Counted from the stretch's first letter, positions 32,195 through 40,135 are shown. The stretch: DNA of 40,255 bases from JAYVFR01 sp043772945 (GCA_043772945.1 JAYVFR010000009.1:1-40255); one strand, 5' to 3'. Notes: generated by a model from the letters alone, not told the origin. Translations and numbers: made by a program.

Positions 32195-32593
32195 TTAATT
32201 CGAATTTTGTTCTGTGCTATAAGTTCTATGAGCGTTGGATCCTTTTTCTAACAAATGAGGATTTTCTCGTTTTTTCGCATTTAGCCTCTCACCGAAAGAT
32301 AATTGTTTTTGTTCAAGACTTTTCTCCCCTCTCCTAAAAATATTTAAAGCTCCTAATCCAGCTCTTAGGCTAGTCAAGAATAAGGTTTTTTGCTCTGATT
32401 GTTTAGTAGATTCGCTTGCTAATTCATTAGGGATTGCGGTTGGTTCGGTAGTAACTGGTCTTATTTCTGTCATTTTTTGACGTGGTTGCGGGAAAATTGG
32501 ACGCTTAAAACCTACTACCAGGTTTCTAGGTAGCGATGTCTCGCCGTTACTTAATGAGACACTTGGCTTTTCAAGCGTTGTAAGATTTATCAC
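32195..32593 (-). CDS. Hypothetical basic protein
   Basis: The 132-residue product has no membrane helix. It is Lys/Arg/Gln-rich, with a Pro/Thr/Glu middle (EIRPVTTEPTAIPNELASE), a short helical piece (FLTSLRAGLGALNIFRRGEKS) and a disordered charged tail. No family recognised. It is followed by a terminator and divergent from rpmH, with about 150 bases between starts. Composition suggests a small cytoplasmic or nucleic-acid-associated protein; no function is assigned. Confidence 0.55.
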   Translation of the reverse strand: MINLTTLEKPSVSLSNGETSLPRNLVVGFKRPIFPQPRQKMTEIRPVTTEPTAIPNELASESTKQSEQKTLFLTSLRAGLGALNIFRRGEKSLEQKQLSFGERLNAKKRENPHLLEKGSNAHRTYSTEQNSN

Positions 32594-32680
32594 AGTATTA
32601 AGTTTTGTTATTCAATTACTTACAATCTAGCACATTTTTTTGGTTTATGCAAGTCTCAAAAAACAATTGTTTGACAAATT

Positions 32681-32709
32681 TTGACTTTTTAAGGTTGATT
32701 ATCTTTATT
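32681..32709 (+). promoter_or_regulatory. Possible rpmH-rnpA promoter
   Basis: TTGACT (32681-32686), a 17-base spacer and TTTATT (32704-32709) precede the rpmH ATG (32745). An alternative -35 TTGACA at 32671-32676 has no good -10. Tentative. Confidence 0.3.
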
Positions 32710-32744
32710 CTCATCTTCATTACTCCGTTTAATTAAATATCTGT

Positions 32745-32897
32745 ATGCAACCTAAAGGACTTACTTACCGACCAAAAAAGAAACAAAGAGCTCGTAAAAC
32801 AGGTTTCCTAGTTCGCAATCGCAAGGCAAAACACATTTTAAAGTCACGCCGCTTAAAGGGAAGGTGGCAGCTTACTCCTAAAGTAAATTACGTCTAG
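32745..32897 (+). CDS. rpmH: 50S ribosomal protein L34
   Basis: A 50-residue product starting MQPKGLTYRPKKKQRARKT and containing the L34 core TYRP-KKKQRARKTGF, RNRKAKHILKSRRLKGR. L34 is a small basic protein of the large subunit. It lies 8 bases upstream of rnpA, the conserved rpmH-rnpA pair that in many bacteria lies near the replication origin. dnaA is not in the window. Confidence 0.95.
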   Translation: MQPKGLTYRPKKKQRARKTGFLVRNRKAKHILKSRRLKGRWQLTPKVNYV

Positions 32898-32905
32898 AGT
32901 TATAA

Positions 32906-33256
32906 ATGTTACCAAAACAAAATCGCCTCGTTCAAGATAAAGATATTAAAAAAACTTTATCGTCTGGGGTACGTTTTTTTTACGGTGATTTACAAATCAA
33001 ATTGTCTCAAAGTTCAATCCCAAAATTTCGGATTCTAGTTAGCGTCTCAAAAAAAATTCACAAAAAATCAGTTCATAGACACAGGGTTTCCCGCCGTATT
33101 TTAGCTATCTTTAGGCGTTCATACAACACAAATAGCCTTCCCAATAACGTCAATTGTTTCATCAGTATAATTAATAAAAACATTTTGCATTCTAAGATAC
33201 ATCTTGACTATAAGGAATTACCTGTTTTAGTTTATCAAAAAAGCCAAAAAATTTAA
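32906..33256 (+). CDS. rnpA: Ribonuclease P protein component
   Basis: The 116-residue protein helps the RNase P RNA cut pre-tRNA 5-prime leaders. It has the N-terminal NRLVQDKDIKKTLSSGVRFF, the strand ILVSVSKKIHKKSVHRH-RVSRRI that holds the RNR-type RNA-binding helix (here RHRVSRR), and a C-terminal helix region. Length is normal. It overlaps none of its neighbours: rpmH ends 8 bases before and the topoisomerase fragment starts 14 bases after, suggesting one transcript. Confidence 0.92.
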   Translation: MLPKQNRLVQDKDIKKTLSSGVRFFYGDLQIKLSQSSIPKFRILVSVSKKIHKKSVHRHRVSRRILAIFRRSYNTNSLPNNVNCFISIINKNILHSKIHLDYKELPVLVYQKSQKI

Positions 33257-33270
33257 AGTCTTAATTTATT

Positions 33271-34179
33271 ATGCCAAAAATTAGTTTAATTCAATATTTA
33301 AGTCAAAACGGGGTTGAAGTTTCTCTTATCGAAGACTTAGAATTAAAAGACAGGTTAGAGCTTATTTGGTCTAATTTAAATTCAGAAAATTCAAGTCAAA
33401 AATCCAAAGAAATTATTAAATTGATTCGAGAAGCATCAATCTTGAAAACTACAATAACTTTTAAAAGAGAGAAACTAGAATTAAAAACTGAATCAAAAAT
33501 AGAAGAAACAGTTGCCTTTAAGCCAATCCTTGTGAATGGAAAAAAACTACCAGAGACTATTAATTCTGAAAGTGAAGTTATTGAAATTAAGGAGAAATTA
33601 ATTGAAGACACTAGATACGTCGTTACAAATGTGTCAGCAAGACAAATTAAAACTAAACCAAAGCCCGCTTTTACAACTTCTAGTTTACAACAATCGGCTA
33701 GTAGTTACTTAGGTTTAAATCCAAAACTAACGATGCAACTCGCTCAGAGATTATACGAGGGTGTGGAAATTAATGGCCAACAAGAGGCTTTAATTACTTA
33801 CATGCGTACTGATAGTGTAACCCTTAGCAAAGAAGCGATTGATAAAATTCGTGAATATTTAACAGTCTGCCATCCAGCACTATTAGAATCTAGCGTTAGG
33901 GTTTATGCTAATAAATCAAAAAATGCCCAAGAAGCTCATGAAGCAATTCGCCCAACTAATTGTTTGAGAACACCGTCTTCCCTCAAAGGATTAATAGATC
34001 CTAGGCAATTGAAATTATACGATTTAATTTGGCGGCAAACTATAATGACACAAATGATTGACGAAGTACGTGAGTTAACCACTTTTGAGCTTGAGAACTC
34101 CCTTAGAAGTAAATTCAGCGGAAGCCAGTCTCAATCAATTAATTTAGGCTGGAGAACTTTGCATATTAAAAATAACTAA
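33271..34179 (+). CDS. Topoisomerase IA fragment without Toprim domain
   Basis: The 302-residue product matches the central part of DNA topoisomerase I: FTTSSLQQSASSYLGLNPKL, AQRLYEGVEI, LITYMRTDSVTLS (active-site Tyr177), AQEAHEAIRPT and LYDLIWRQTIMTQM. The N-terminal Toprim domain (the metal-binding Glu/Asp part, about 150 residues) is absent, and so are the C-terminal zinc-ribbon repeats; full TopA is 700-860 residues. The frame is uninterrupted, so it is either a stable degenerate copy or an adapted domain that needs a partner. It cannot perform the complete metal-dependent reaction alone as far as is known for the family. Confidence 0.85.
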   Translation: MPKISLIQYLSQNGVEVSLIEDLELKDRLELIWSNLNSENSSQKSKEIIKLIREASILKTTITFKREKLELKTESKIEETVAFKPILVNGKKLPETINSESEVIEIKEKLIEDTRYVVTNVSARQIKTKPKPAFTTSSLQQSASSYLGLNPKLTMQLAQRLYEGVEINGQQEALITYMRTDSVTLSKEAIDKIREYLTVCHPALLESSVRVYANKSKNAQEAHEAIRPTNCLRTPSSLKGLIDPRQLKLYDLIWRQTIMTQMIDEVRELTTFELENSLRSKFSGSQSQSINLGWRTLHIKNN

Positions 34180-34283
34180 AAAAATAATTTATAAAAAGAG
34201 GTTAGTCTTGCTAATAGGTTGTTTTTGTGTTTGGTTGCCAGTTGTAGATTTCAAATAATATTGAAAAAACAGGAGAAAAATCT

Positions 34284-35012
34284 ATGAGTTCCATGAGTAC
34301 CCGGAAATGGATCGTAGTATCAAGTGCTGGATATTTTTTTCTGACTCAAGTCCCTGCTGGTAAAATTATTCTTGCAAACTTGCTTAAAACTTCTACTTCA
34401 ATAATCAGTGAAACAACTAGGAAAGTTGGAAAATTAGAAGATCGTAAAAGCCCAGTTAACTCAAAAAACAAGAAGAGCATTCAAAAAAAAGTTTTAACTT
34501 TAGAGGAGCTTGAAAAAGACTTTCAAATGGTTAAAGTTGCAGATAATGCTTGGATTTATTGGACTGATAAAACTAAGAAAGGTGGAATGCGTCCCGTACT
34601 TCCAACAACTTTTGTAAATATTCCAAAAAGCTTAGACGAAAAACCTCAGCAGCTTAAAGTCCAAACTTGGCTCCCAGTTAAAGAGTTTGATAAGCCTAGA
34701 GGCTTAGTTCCTACAATAGGAGGCTTAGGTGAAGGAAATATATCTTTTTATTCAGGTTACAAAACTCCTCATGAGAATATTCTTGCTGAAAATATCGTTC
34801 TAGGCTCTAACGCTCTCGGAGCACGGGACCCAGGGGATGGAAAGTTTAATTTAGGAATTGTTAATAATAATAATTCTCCGGAAATAGCCGAGGCGCGTGC
34901 TTTAATTAAAGGCTTGAATTTGAAAAAAAAAGTGATAAACTTAAATCTTTTAAACTTCTCTATCCTAAAGGTTGGCATTTTAGCGAAGCAGTTAGCTATA
35001 CTTCAGGAATGA
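34284..35012 (+). CDS. Secreted/membrane protein, first part of a frameshifted gene
   Basis: The 242-codon frame begins after a clear Shine-Dalgarno AGGAG (34271-34275). The N-terminus has one membrane helix (about 9-30) and then a charged linker (residues 50-72) and a mixed domain with WIYWTDKTKKGGMRPVLP and GNISFYSGYKTPHENI. Conserved reading runs through GLNLKKK at the nine-A run 34923-34931. After that point this frame reads VINLNLLNFSILKVGILAKQLAIL, which looks non-native, while the +2 frame reads SDKLKSFKLLYPKGWHF and continues into 35009-35464. One gene of about 394 residues is probably split here. Unknown function. Confidence 0.6.
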   Translation: MSSMSTRKWIVVSSAGYFFLTQVPAGKIILANLLKTSTSIISETTRKVGKLEDRKSPVNSKNKKSIQKKVLTLEELEKDFQMVKVADNAWIYWTDKTKKGGMRPVLPTTFVNIPKSLDEKPQQLKVQTWLPVKEFDKPRGLVPTIGGLGEGNISFYSGYKTPHENILAENIVLGSNALGARDPGDGKFNLGIVNNNNSPEIAEARALIKGLNLKKKVINLNLLNFSILKVGILAKQLAILQE

Positions 35013-35464
35013 AAGATTTGCCTTCATTCTTAGGGGAATACGAAACTCCTCAGCTGATTGCTAATTCACCTGACGTTTGGATTCAATTTGGTTTTGAAAG
35101 TTTTAGAGTTTTCGTTCAAAACTACCGAATTTTACAAAAAATGTCCCGTGCAGATATTTTATTACGAATTGAGCAGGAGGGTTATAAATCTAAAATTACA
35201 AACTACTTAGCTAAAAATCCAGAAGTGATAAACCTAGACAACTGGGATACTGAATCGCTTAGAATTTTAAGAGCTAGACTTTTACTTTGTGACAAAAATT
35301 CTTGTGGTGGAATTATCAATATGGGTAGAACTGCTTGGGCAGACACTAATCCCAAAGATTCTATATTAAGAGATCAAGCTCAAAGAGTTTTGAATATTAA
35401 TGTTGTCGATGTTGTCGATTTAAATAGAATTAGGAATGCCAAATTTCAATATTTGTCTCCGTAA
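35009..35464 (+). CDS. Second part of the frameshifted gene
   Basis: This 151-codon frame (ATG 35009) is probably not a separate start, since the same frame is coherent from the nine-A run at 34931 on. It reads YPKGWHFSEAVSYTSGMKDLPSFLGEYETPQLI, then a helical segment, then LCDKNSCGGIINMGRTAWAD with two Cys. A −1 shift at 34923-34931 (AAA AAA AAA followed by GTG) would join it to 34284. No family recognised for the joined product. It is followed by the terminator at 35497. Confidence 0.55.
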   Translation: MKDLPSFLGEYETPQLIANSPDVWIQFGFESFRVFVQNYRILQKMSRADILLRIEQEGYKSKITNYLAKNPEVINLDNWDTESLRILRARLLLCDKNSCGGIINMGRTAWADTNPKDSILRDQAQRVLNINVVDVVDLNRIRNAKFQYLSP

Positions 35465-35496
35465 TAACCAATAGGTTGAACCCAACTTCGCACCTC

Positions 35497-35527
35497 TCCT
35501 AGCTTTATTAAGTTAGGAATTTTTTTA
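35497..35527 (+). terminator. Rho-independent terminator after the frameshifted gene
   Basis: TCCTAGCTT (35497-35505) and AAGTTAGGA (35510-35518) form a 9-bp stem with one G-U pair and a 4-base loop, followed by seven T. It sits 33 bases after the stop at 35464. Confidence 0.85.
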
Positions 35528-35641
35528 TGTGTTTTCAATTTATTTATTGTTTTTATTCTTGACAAAGAATCTAGAGTCCGATTGGTTTAAGATAACATTC
35601 AAACTATTTTTCACAAATTTTATAATCTTTTGTAAGCTTCT

Positions 35642-35959
35642 ATGCCAAAAATAACCAAAGCTAAACTTAAACCTATGCGAGTTAATCGTTCAATTTGTTT
35701 AGATGACCTGTCAATTCAACTTGGAATCAATAAACAAACACTAGATAGAGTGATTAAAGCGTACGAAAATTGGATATTAGATCAAGTTAGTCTTGATAAA
35801 TGTGTCAGTTTAGCAAATTTTGGGACTTTTAAACGAACACTTAGAGCCTCACGCACGGGAATTAATCCTCAAACCAAAGAAAGGATGGAAATTAATCCTA
35901 GCGCATCAGTTAATTTCAAAATCTCTAAACTTGCTAAACCTAGATTAATTAAAAAATAA
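35642..35959 (+). CDS. HU/IHF-family DNA-binding protein
   Basis: The 105-residue protein has the helical body (LSIQLGINKQTLDRVIKAYENW) and the DNA arm with LANFGTFKRTLRASRTGINPQTKE-RMEINPSASVNFKIS, the HU signature containing RxGxNPxT and the proline that intercalates into DNA. It condenses and bends chromosomal DNA. The first 18 residues are basic and Pro/Lys-rich and extend the usual 90-residue HU. It lies 38 bases before the sortase-like gene. Confidence 0.92.
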   Translation: MPKITKAKLKPMRVNRSICLDDLSIQLGINKQTLDRVIKAYENWILDQVSLDKCVSLANFGTFKRTLRASRTGINPQTKERMEINPSASVNFKISKLAKPRLIKK

Positions 35960-35996
35960 TAATATAACTAATATAATTTGAATTTACTCTAAGAAA

Positions 35997-37025
35997 ATGC
36001 CATCGTACAGAAATAATCTAATAGCTAAACAACGCAAAACAAATATTTTTCAGTATTTTTGGAAAAAAAGATTTCGAGTCTATGCTATTTTAGCTATTTT
36101 AGTCCTGCCTCCGCTATTTTACGCTAGTGGGAATAATATTTCAAATCACATTCAAACAATTGGCTATAATGTAGTAGATCAAAATATTTTAGCTCAAAAA
36201 GTTCAAAAACAAGAAGTTTCTGCACCTAAAATTTCATCTGCTGTATCTTCATCCGTTTCTTCAATTATCAAATATGATTTAGCAGGTCTTAACCTCCAAA
36301 AAATTTTATCAGAAAGAGGTATTAAAGCTGGTTATATTAGCGCTGAATCAATAATTAATAGAGGATTTAAATTACCAGTGGAGAGTAAAATTGTAGAAGG
36401 CATAAAAGAAAAAATTAACGAAGCTAAGAAACAACTTCCAAAATCTCTCGATGAAATTTATACAAAGGATAACGTCTCAAATCAAAAAAGTTATTTCAGA
36501 ATGGGATATAATTATAACATAAATGCCCCGATAGTTTATGCATCTTTTGAAGATTTATTTCAAACTAAAGATGGAAATATTGATTTTAATACTACCAATG
36601 ACACGTCAGAAACTGATAGCCCCCTCCAAAAGAAACTGCAAGGTGGGATAGTTCATTTAGCCTTTACACCACTTCCAGGAGAGATAGGAAATAGTTATAT
36701 TGTAGGTCATTCAAGTAACTATGCTTTTATTATTAGTGATTATAACCAAGTGTTTAAGCCCCTTGAAAGAAATGGACAAATTGGCGAAGATTTTACTATT
36801 TTTGACTTATATGGACGCGAGCTTAAATTTAGAACTTTTGATACTGCTTTAATTGAAGAAGTTGACACTGCCCAAGCTTACAAAGATTACGGCGCTAGCA
36901 GGAGAATTGTTACGCTACAAACTTCTGTTGTTAGTTATAGACCAGAGAAAGGTTATTGGCCTTATCAAAGGTGGCTTGTTCGGGGTGAGCTTATTTGCCC
37001 TAATGGAGAAATTTGTAAAGATTAG
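35997..37025 (+). CDS. Sortase-fold protein with Ser at the catalytic Cys position
   Basis: The 342-residue protein has an N-terminal membrane helix (about 28-43), a Ser-rich linker, and a class E/D-like sortase domain from about residue 175. Motifs: INAPIVYAS, LQGGIVHLAFTPLPGEIGNSYIVGHSSNYAF (catalytic His238), DYNQVFKPLERNGQIGEDFTI, then VTLQTSVVSY, where the TLxTC catalytic Cys is Ser310 (codon TCT 36924-36926), and YQRWLVRGEL with the catalytic Arg325. Sortases normally join LPXTG-type proteins to the wall; a Cys-to-Ser change abolishes transpeptidation in known enzymes. It could be a decoy, a binding protein or a serine-based variant. The truncated fmt gene follows 16 bases downstream. 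Confidence 0.85.
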   Translation: MPSYRNNLIAKQRKTNIFQYFWKKRFRVYAILAILVLPPLFYASGNNISNHIQTIGYNVVDQNILAQKVQKQEVSAPKISSAVSSSVSSIIKYDLAGLNLQKILSERGIKAGYISAESIINRGFKLPVESKIVEGIKEKINEAKKQLPKSLDEIYTKDNVSNQKSYFRMGYNYNINAPIVYASFEDLFQTKDGNIDFNTTNDTSETDSPLQKKLQGGIVHLAFTPLPGEIGNSYIVGHSSNYAFIISDYNQVFKPLERNGQIGEDFTIFDLYGRELKFRTFDTALIEEVDTAQAYKDYGASRRIVTLQTSVVSYRPEKGYWPYQRWLVRGELICPNGEICKD

Positions 37026-37041
37026 CCTTAACCAAAAAATA

Positions 37042-37422
37042 ATGCCTGCCCTAATTACCCCTTTTAAACAAAACCAAGATCAAGTCACTTTTAGTAAAAT
37101 GTTGTCAAAACAAAACTCTTTAGTTGATCTAAATCAGATGACTGCTAAGCAAGTTTTTAATCATTATCGCGCTTACAAAGTTTTCCCGAAAACCACTTAC
37201 TACGATCAATATTTTAAACAAAATATGAGAATTGATATTTGTCAGGAAATTCAATTTCAAGAAGATAGTAATCAAGATGTTTTAAATCAAAATCAGCAAT
37301 GGATCTGGACTAAAAAGTCAAAATTTTTAAAATGTGCTAATCAAACCTTACTGCTAATTTCAGCTATTACTAATACCACTACAGGAAAGAAATTTAATTT
37401 ATCTGGTTATAACTTTTTGTAG
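37042..37422 (+). pseudogene. fmt: C-terminal fragment of methionyl-tRNA formyltransferase
   Basis: ATG 37042 gives 126 residues that match only the C-terminal domain of Fmt: FSKMLSKQNSLVDLNQMTAKQVFNHYRAYKVFPKTTYYDQYF corresponds to the family pattern ATYAKKLTKEDG..IDW..SA..I.N.IRAF.PWP..YT. The N-terminal formyl-transfer domain of about 200 residues is missing; the sortase gene lies in its place. The frame extends upstream to 36853 but only by overlapping the sortase gene. The fragment cannot formylate on its own. Its 3-prime end overlaps the convergent rdgB gene by 16 bases. Confidence 0.7.
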
Positions 37423-38039
37423 TCACTTAAAAAATCTTTAATAGTTTTATTCATCGCATCTAAAGAGGGTTTAAGCATGATTCCCATCTCTAAATCTGAT
37501 AAGCTGTGATAAGGCTTTTGATTAACTAAATAAAGTGAAGCAATAGGAAAGTCTAAATCCACACCATTAATTTGATTAGTTAAAGTTAAGTGACGCTTAG
37601 CTGTTGCATTATAAAAGTTTACACCATCATAAATAGAATAAGTATCTAGGAAATAAGCAGGAACCTGACCGCCAAATTGATCAGCAACATTAATATAATA
37701 ATTAGTCATCAGATCAAAAGTTGTTTGTGAATCAAACTCGTCGGTAACCCCTGCTGTTCCTTTGACGTCTTTACGGGGTTGCATGTTATCTTCTAAACCT
37801 TCAATATAAAAACCGCTATCCTCAGAAATTGTAGGAATTTTAAAGAAATGGTAATAAGCTTTAGCTTTAATTTGAGCATTTTCTAACTCACTATTCCCAC
37901 TTTCTAAAATGTTAGGAATTTTGTCATAATTTGGCAAATCTTTAATTATAATTAACTCTAAATTGGGTATCGTTAAAAATTTTTGATATCGTGCTATTTT
38001 GGCATTGTTATGAGTACCAAGTAATAAAGTCGTTGTCAT
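37407..38039 (-). CDS. rdgB: RdgB/HAM1-family non-canonical purine NTP pyrophosphatase
   Basis: The enzyme removes dITP, dXTP and similar nucleotides by hydrolysis to the monophosphate. ATG 38037-38039 gives 210 residues beginning MTTTLLLGTHNNAKIARYQKFL, the family's THNxxK start. ENAQIKAKAYYHFFKIPTISEDSGFYIEGLE follows (catalytic DSG region), and QVPAYFLDTYSIYD comes later. The region after DSGFYIEGL is diverged. The frame extends 47 codons upstream into the Nudix gene and is rejected. It is followed on the same strand, upstream in the operon, by a Nudix hydrolase gene at 38044. Confidence 0.85.
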   Translation of the reverse strand: MTTTLLLGTHNNAKIARYQKFLTIPNLELIIIKDLPNYDKIPNILESGNSELENAQIKAKAYYHFFKIPTISEDSGFYIEGLEDNMQPRKDVKGTAGVTDEFDSQTTFDLMTNYYINVADQFGGQVPAYFLDTYSIYDGVNFYNATAKRHLTLTNQINGVDLDFPIASLYLVNQKPYHSLSDLEMGIMLKPSLDAMNKTIKDFLSDYKKL

Positions 38040-38043
38040 TGCT

Positions 38044-38625
38044 TTAGAATTTAAGAGGTTTGAAGTTTGGATTAGATTTAATGTCAGGCAAACCAAAATC
38101 AACATCAAAATTATAATATTCTGGTTTTTTGTGTTCTGATAACCACTGATTAAACATGTTGACTGCTTGGTCTTGACCACCTGTCAAGAATTTAGGAGTT
38201 TGATTGGTAGAAACGCACCAACATTCAAGTTGCTGTTTGGATTTATCATGATCTATATGTTTCCATTTCCAGTCTATATTAATAGGTGAAACAGGCCTTA
38301 CGATATAATAAATCTCGACTCTGGAGTATTTTTTAAGAGGGTTGTCTAAATAAATTAACCCTAAAGGACATAAAATTTTACTTTGGATTCCAGTTTCTTC
38401 GTATACTTCGCGAACTACTGTTTCTGCTACATTTTCTAATTTTTCTACTCGACCGCCTGGAAGCTGAATTCCTCTAAGGGGTCTAGTAAGTGATCGAAGA
38501 ACTACATAATAATCTTCATTTTTTCGTTTATCTTTTACCCAGACAATTGCACCGGCCCTAAAGTTATGCTTAAGAGCAAATTTTTTGGCTATAATTGATT
38601 GAGCGGAGTTGGAGGCATTATTCAT
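38044..38625 (-). CDS. Nudix hydrolase
   Basis: The 193-residue protein contains a perfect Nudix box, GGRVEKLENVAETVVREVYEETGI (G x5 E x7 REUxEExGU), where the acidic residues bind metal and cut a nucleoside diphosphate linkage. The N-terminus has GAIVWVKDKRKNEDYYVVLRS and LPG. The C-terminal third (about 60 residues) is an extra segment with Trp and Lys. Its start is upstream of rdgB by 5 bases, so the two form a small nucleotide-sanitation unit. Substrate not predictable. Confidence 0.9.
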   Translation of the reverse strand: MNNASNSAQSIIAKKFALKHNFRAGAIVWVKDKRKNEDYYVVLRSLTRPLRGIQLPGGRVEKLENVAETVVREVYEETGIQSKILCPLGLIYLDNPLKKYSRVEIYYIVRPVSPINIDWKWKHIDHDKSKQQLECWCVSTNQTPKFLTGGQDQAVNMFNQWLSEHKKPEYYNFDVDFGLPDIKSNPNFKPLKF

Positions 38626-38696
38626 ACACTCAAGTTGTTGATTAAGGTTATAATAAACTTATAGTTTGCGACTTTAATTAGCTTGTCAAACTTAAA

Positions 38697-38725
38697 TTGC
38701 CAAAAGAAATTTTTTTGTTTACACT
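38697..38725 (+). promoter_or_regulatory. Possible promoter of the TraC-like gene
   Basis: TTGCCA (38697-38702), a 17-base spacer and TACACT (38720-38725) lie 22 bases before the ATG (38748). Spacing fits, but the -10 is weak. Tentative. Confidence 0.4.
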
Positions 38726-38747
38726 CAAGAGTAATATAACAATAAAA

Positions 38748-39437
38748 ATGCCTGACTCTAAATCCTCCACTAAATCAACAAGTTCCAAAAAATCTAATTC
38801 AACCTTGGGCTTTGTCGAGATTGCTGAAATTCGTGACAGCACGCTTGTTCTCAGAGAAGGGCAGATGCGTGGGGTTTTAGCCGTTTCTTCAGCAAATTTT
38901 GCTTTAAAAAATAACCAGGAACAAGAGTTAATTATTGGTAATTTCCAAGGAATTTTAAACTCGATTGATTTCCCAATCCAAATCCTAGTCCAATCTCGCC
39001 GTTTAGACTTAACTCCATATATTGAAAATCTTAAAAGCTTAGAAGACAAACAAGAAAATGATTTACTGCGTAAAAAAATGCAAGAATATATTGAATATAT
39101 TCAATTAATGTCTCAACAGGTTAATATTATGGATAAAAATTTTTTTGTGATTGTCGGGTATGAGCCAGTATCTCTCAAATCAGGAGTGTTTGGCAGATTT
39201 ATGCGAGCTCTTAATCCCGCTAAAATAATCCGTCTAAAACAAGAAGAGTTTATAAAAAACCGTAAAATTATGATGGCCCGTGTAGATCAGGTAATGAGCC
39301 GTATGACGTCTCTTGATCTTAAAATTGAATTACTAAACACTGAGCAATTAATTACTTTAATGTATAATTCATATAATCCTGATACACTCGAATCAATTCG
39401 TTTATCTGATGTTTCAGCTTTAGACCTTGAAATGTAA
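38748..39437 (+). CDS. TraC-like T4SS protein (VirB4 N-terminal-like)
   Basis: ATG 38748 gives 229 residues after a Ser/Thr-rich start. The centre reads VEIAEIRDSTLVLREGQMRGVLAVSSANFAL, then IDFPIQILVQSRRLDLTPYIE, then a long helix (LLRKKMQEYIEYIQLMSQQVN) and KNFFVIVGYEP. That is the pattern of the TraC/VirB4-N-like domain in CPR T4SS gene sets. It lacks a P-loop, so it is not the ATPase itself. It may act with the pilin-like proteins at 11157, 11754 and 20351. A TTG start 17 codons earlier exists but overlaps the promoter. Confidence 0.65.
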   Translation: MPDSKSSTKSTSSKKSNSTLGFVEIAEIRDSTLVLREGQMRGVLAVSSANFALKNNQEQELIIGNFQGILNSIDFPIQILVQSRRLDLTPYIENLKSLEDKQENDLLRKKMQEYIEYIQLMSQQVNIMDKNFFVIVGYEPVSLKSGVFGRFMRALNPAKIIRLKQEEFIKNRKIMMARVDQVMSRMTSLDLKIELLNTEQLITLMYNSYNPDTLESIRLSDVSALDLEM

Positions 39438-39482
39438 ATTATTCTAAGTACCAAATTTTTAGAAAAACGCTTTGACATAATT

Positions 39483-39641
39483 TTAAACTAAAACATCAGA
39501 ATGTAACCTGATTTTATCAGCTTTATATAAGAAATCAAAATATTCCACATAAGCAACTCTAATCTTGGTATTATTATCAATAATATTTATATTTTTGGAG
39601 CTTTTATAATCTGAAAGTGTAAATTCATTACTTTTTTCTTT
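39483..39641 (-). pseudogene. Possible winged-helix remnant in the 39438-39745 gap
   Basis: The 308-base gap holds a minus-strand frame of about 52 codons ending at TAA (39483-39485) with no clear start. It reads NEFTLSDYK followed by RVAYVEYFDFLYKADKIRL, which resembles the C-terminal winged helix of SelB (pattern F.L.EFR ... R..A...LEY.D......GD.R). Similarity is weak and selenocysteine use is not shown elsewhere. It may be the end of a lost gene. Otherwise the gap is AT-rich, with no clear promoter other than the leader of the next gene. Confidence 0.25.
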
Positions 39642-39745
39642 TCAATATGACCTAGCTTTTTTATACTTGACAATTGCCTAATTAAACCAGAGATTGACTT
39701 GTTTTTAACAAATTTATTAATATTTTATATTTTATATTTTCATAT

Positions 39746-40117
39746 ATGGGTAAAATCTTTAAGCGGATCGGAATTATAGTCGTGGCTTTCATTGTTTTAG
39801 GTGTTGCTGGCTCAATGCTAAGCGGTAATAATAAGGAAGCTGATGGTGCAACTACAATGACAACTAGCACAAGCGCAGTTAAATCAGTTGATAATGCTCC
39901 AAAGATAACTTTAGCAACTTTTAATCAAATTCAAACAGGGCAAACTTTGCCAGAGGTTGAAGCTTTGATTGGTAAAGGTCGGCTAAGTTCAGAAAACACT
40001 ATTGGAACTATTACAACTAAAATGTACACTTTCAAAGGTGAAAGTTTTCACTCTAGTGGTAGCCTAATATTTGAAAATGATAAGCTAATTTCTAAGAGTC
40101 AAATTGACTTGAAGTAG
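39746..40117 (+). CDS. Membrane-anchored DUF3862/BamE-like protein
   Basis: The 123-residue protein has one N-terminal membrane helix (about 8-28, IGIIVVAFIVLGVAGSML), a Thr/Ser-rich linker and a compact C-terminal domain from about residue 53. The domain has TFNQIQTGQTLPEVEALIGKGRL and a strand pair with MYTFKGESF and SLIFENDKLISKSQ, matching the DUF3862 (small lipocalin-like, BLIP/SmpA-like) pattern. It is anchored to the membrane facing out. No Cys lipobox is seen. Function unknown. Followed by the terminator at 40136. Confidence 0.75.
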   Translation: MGKIFKRIGIIVVAFIVLGVAGSMLSGNNKEADGATTMTTSTSAVKSVDNAPKITLATFNQIQTGQTLPEVEALIGKGRLSSENTIGTITTKMYTFKGESFHSSGSLIFENDKLISKSQIDLK

Positions 40118-40135
40118 CTTCTAAGTGGTTCAAAC

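Noticed and set aside
36853..37041. Longer fmt fragment starting at 36853
   Set aside because: It overlaps the sortase coding region in another frame; Fmt similarity begins only after 37042.
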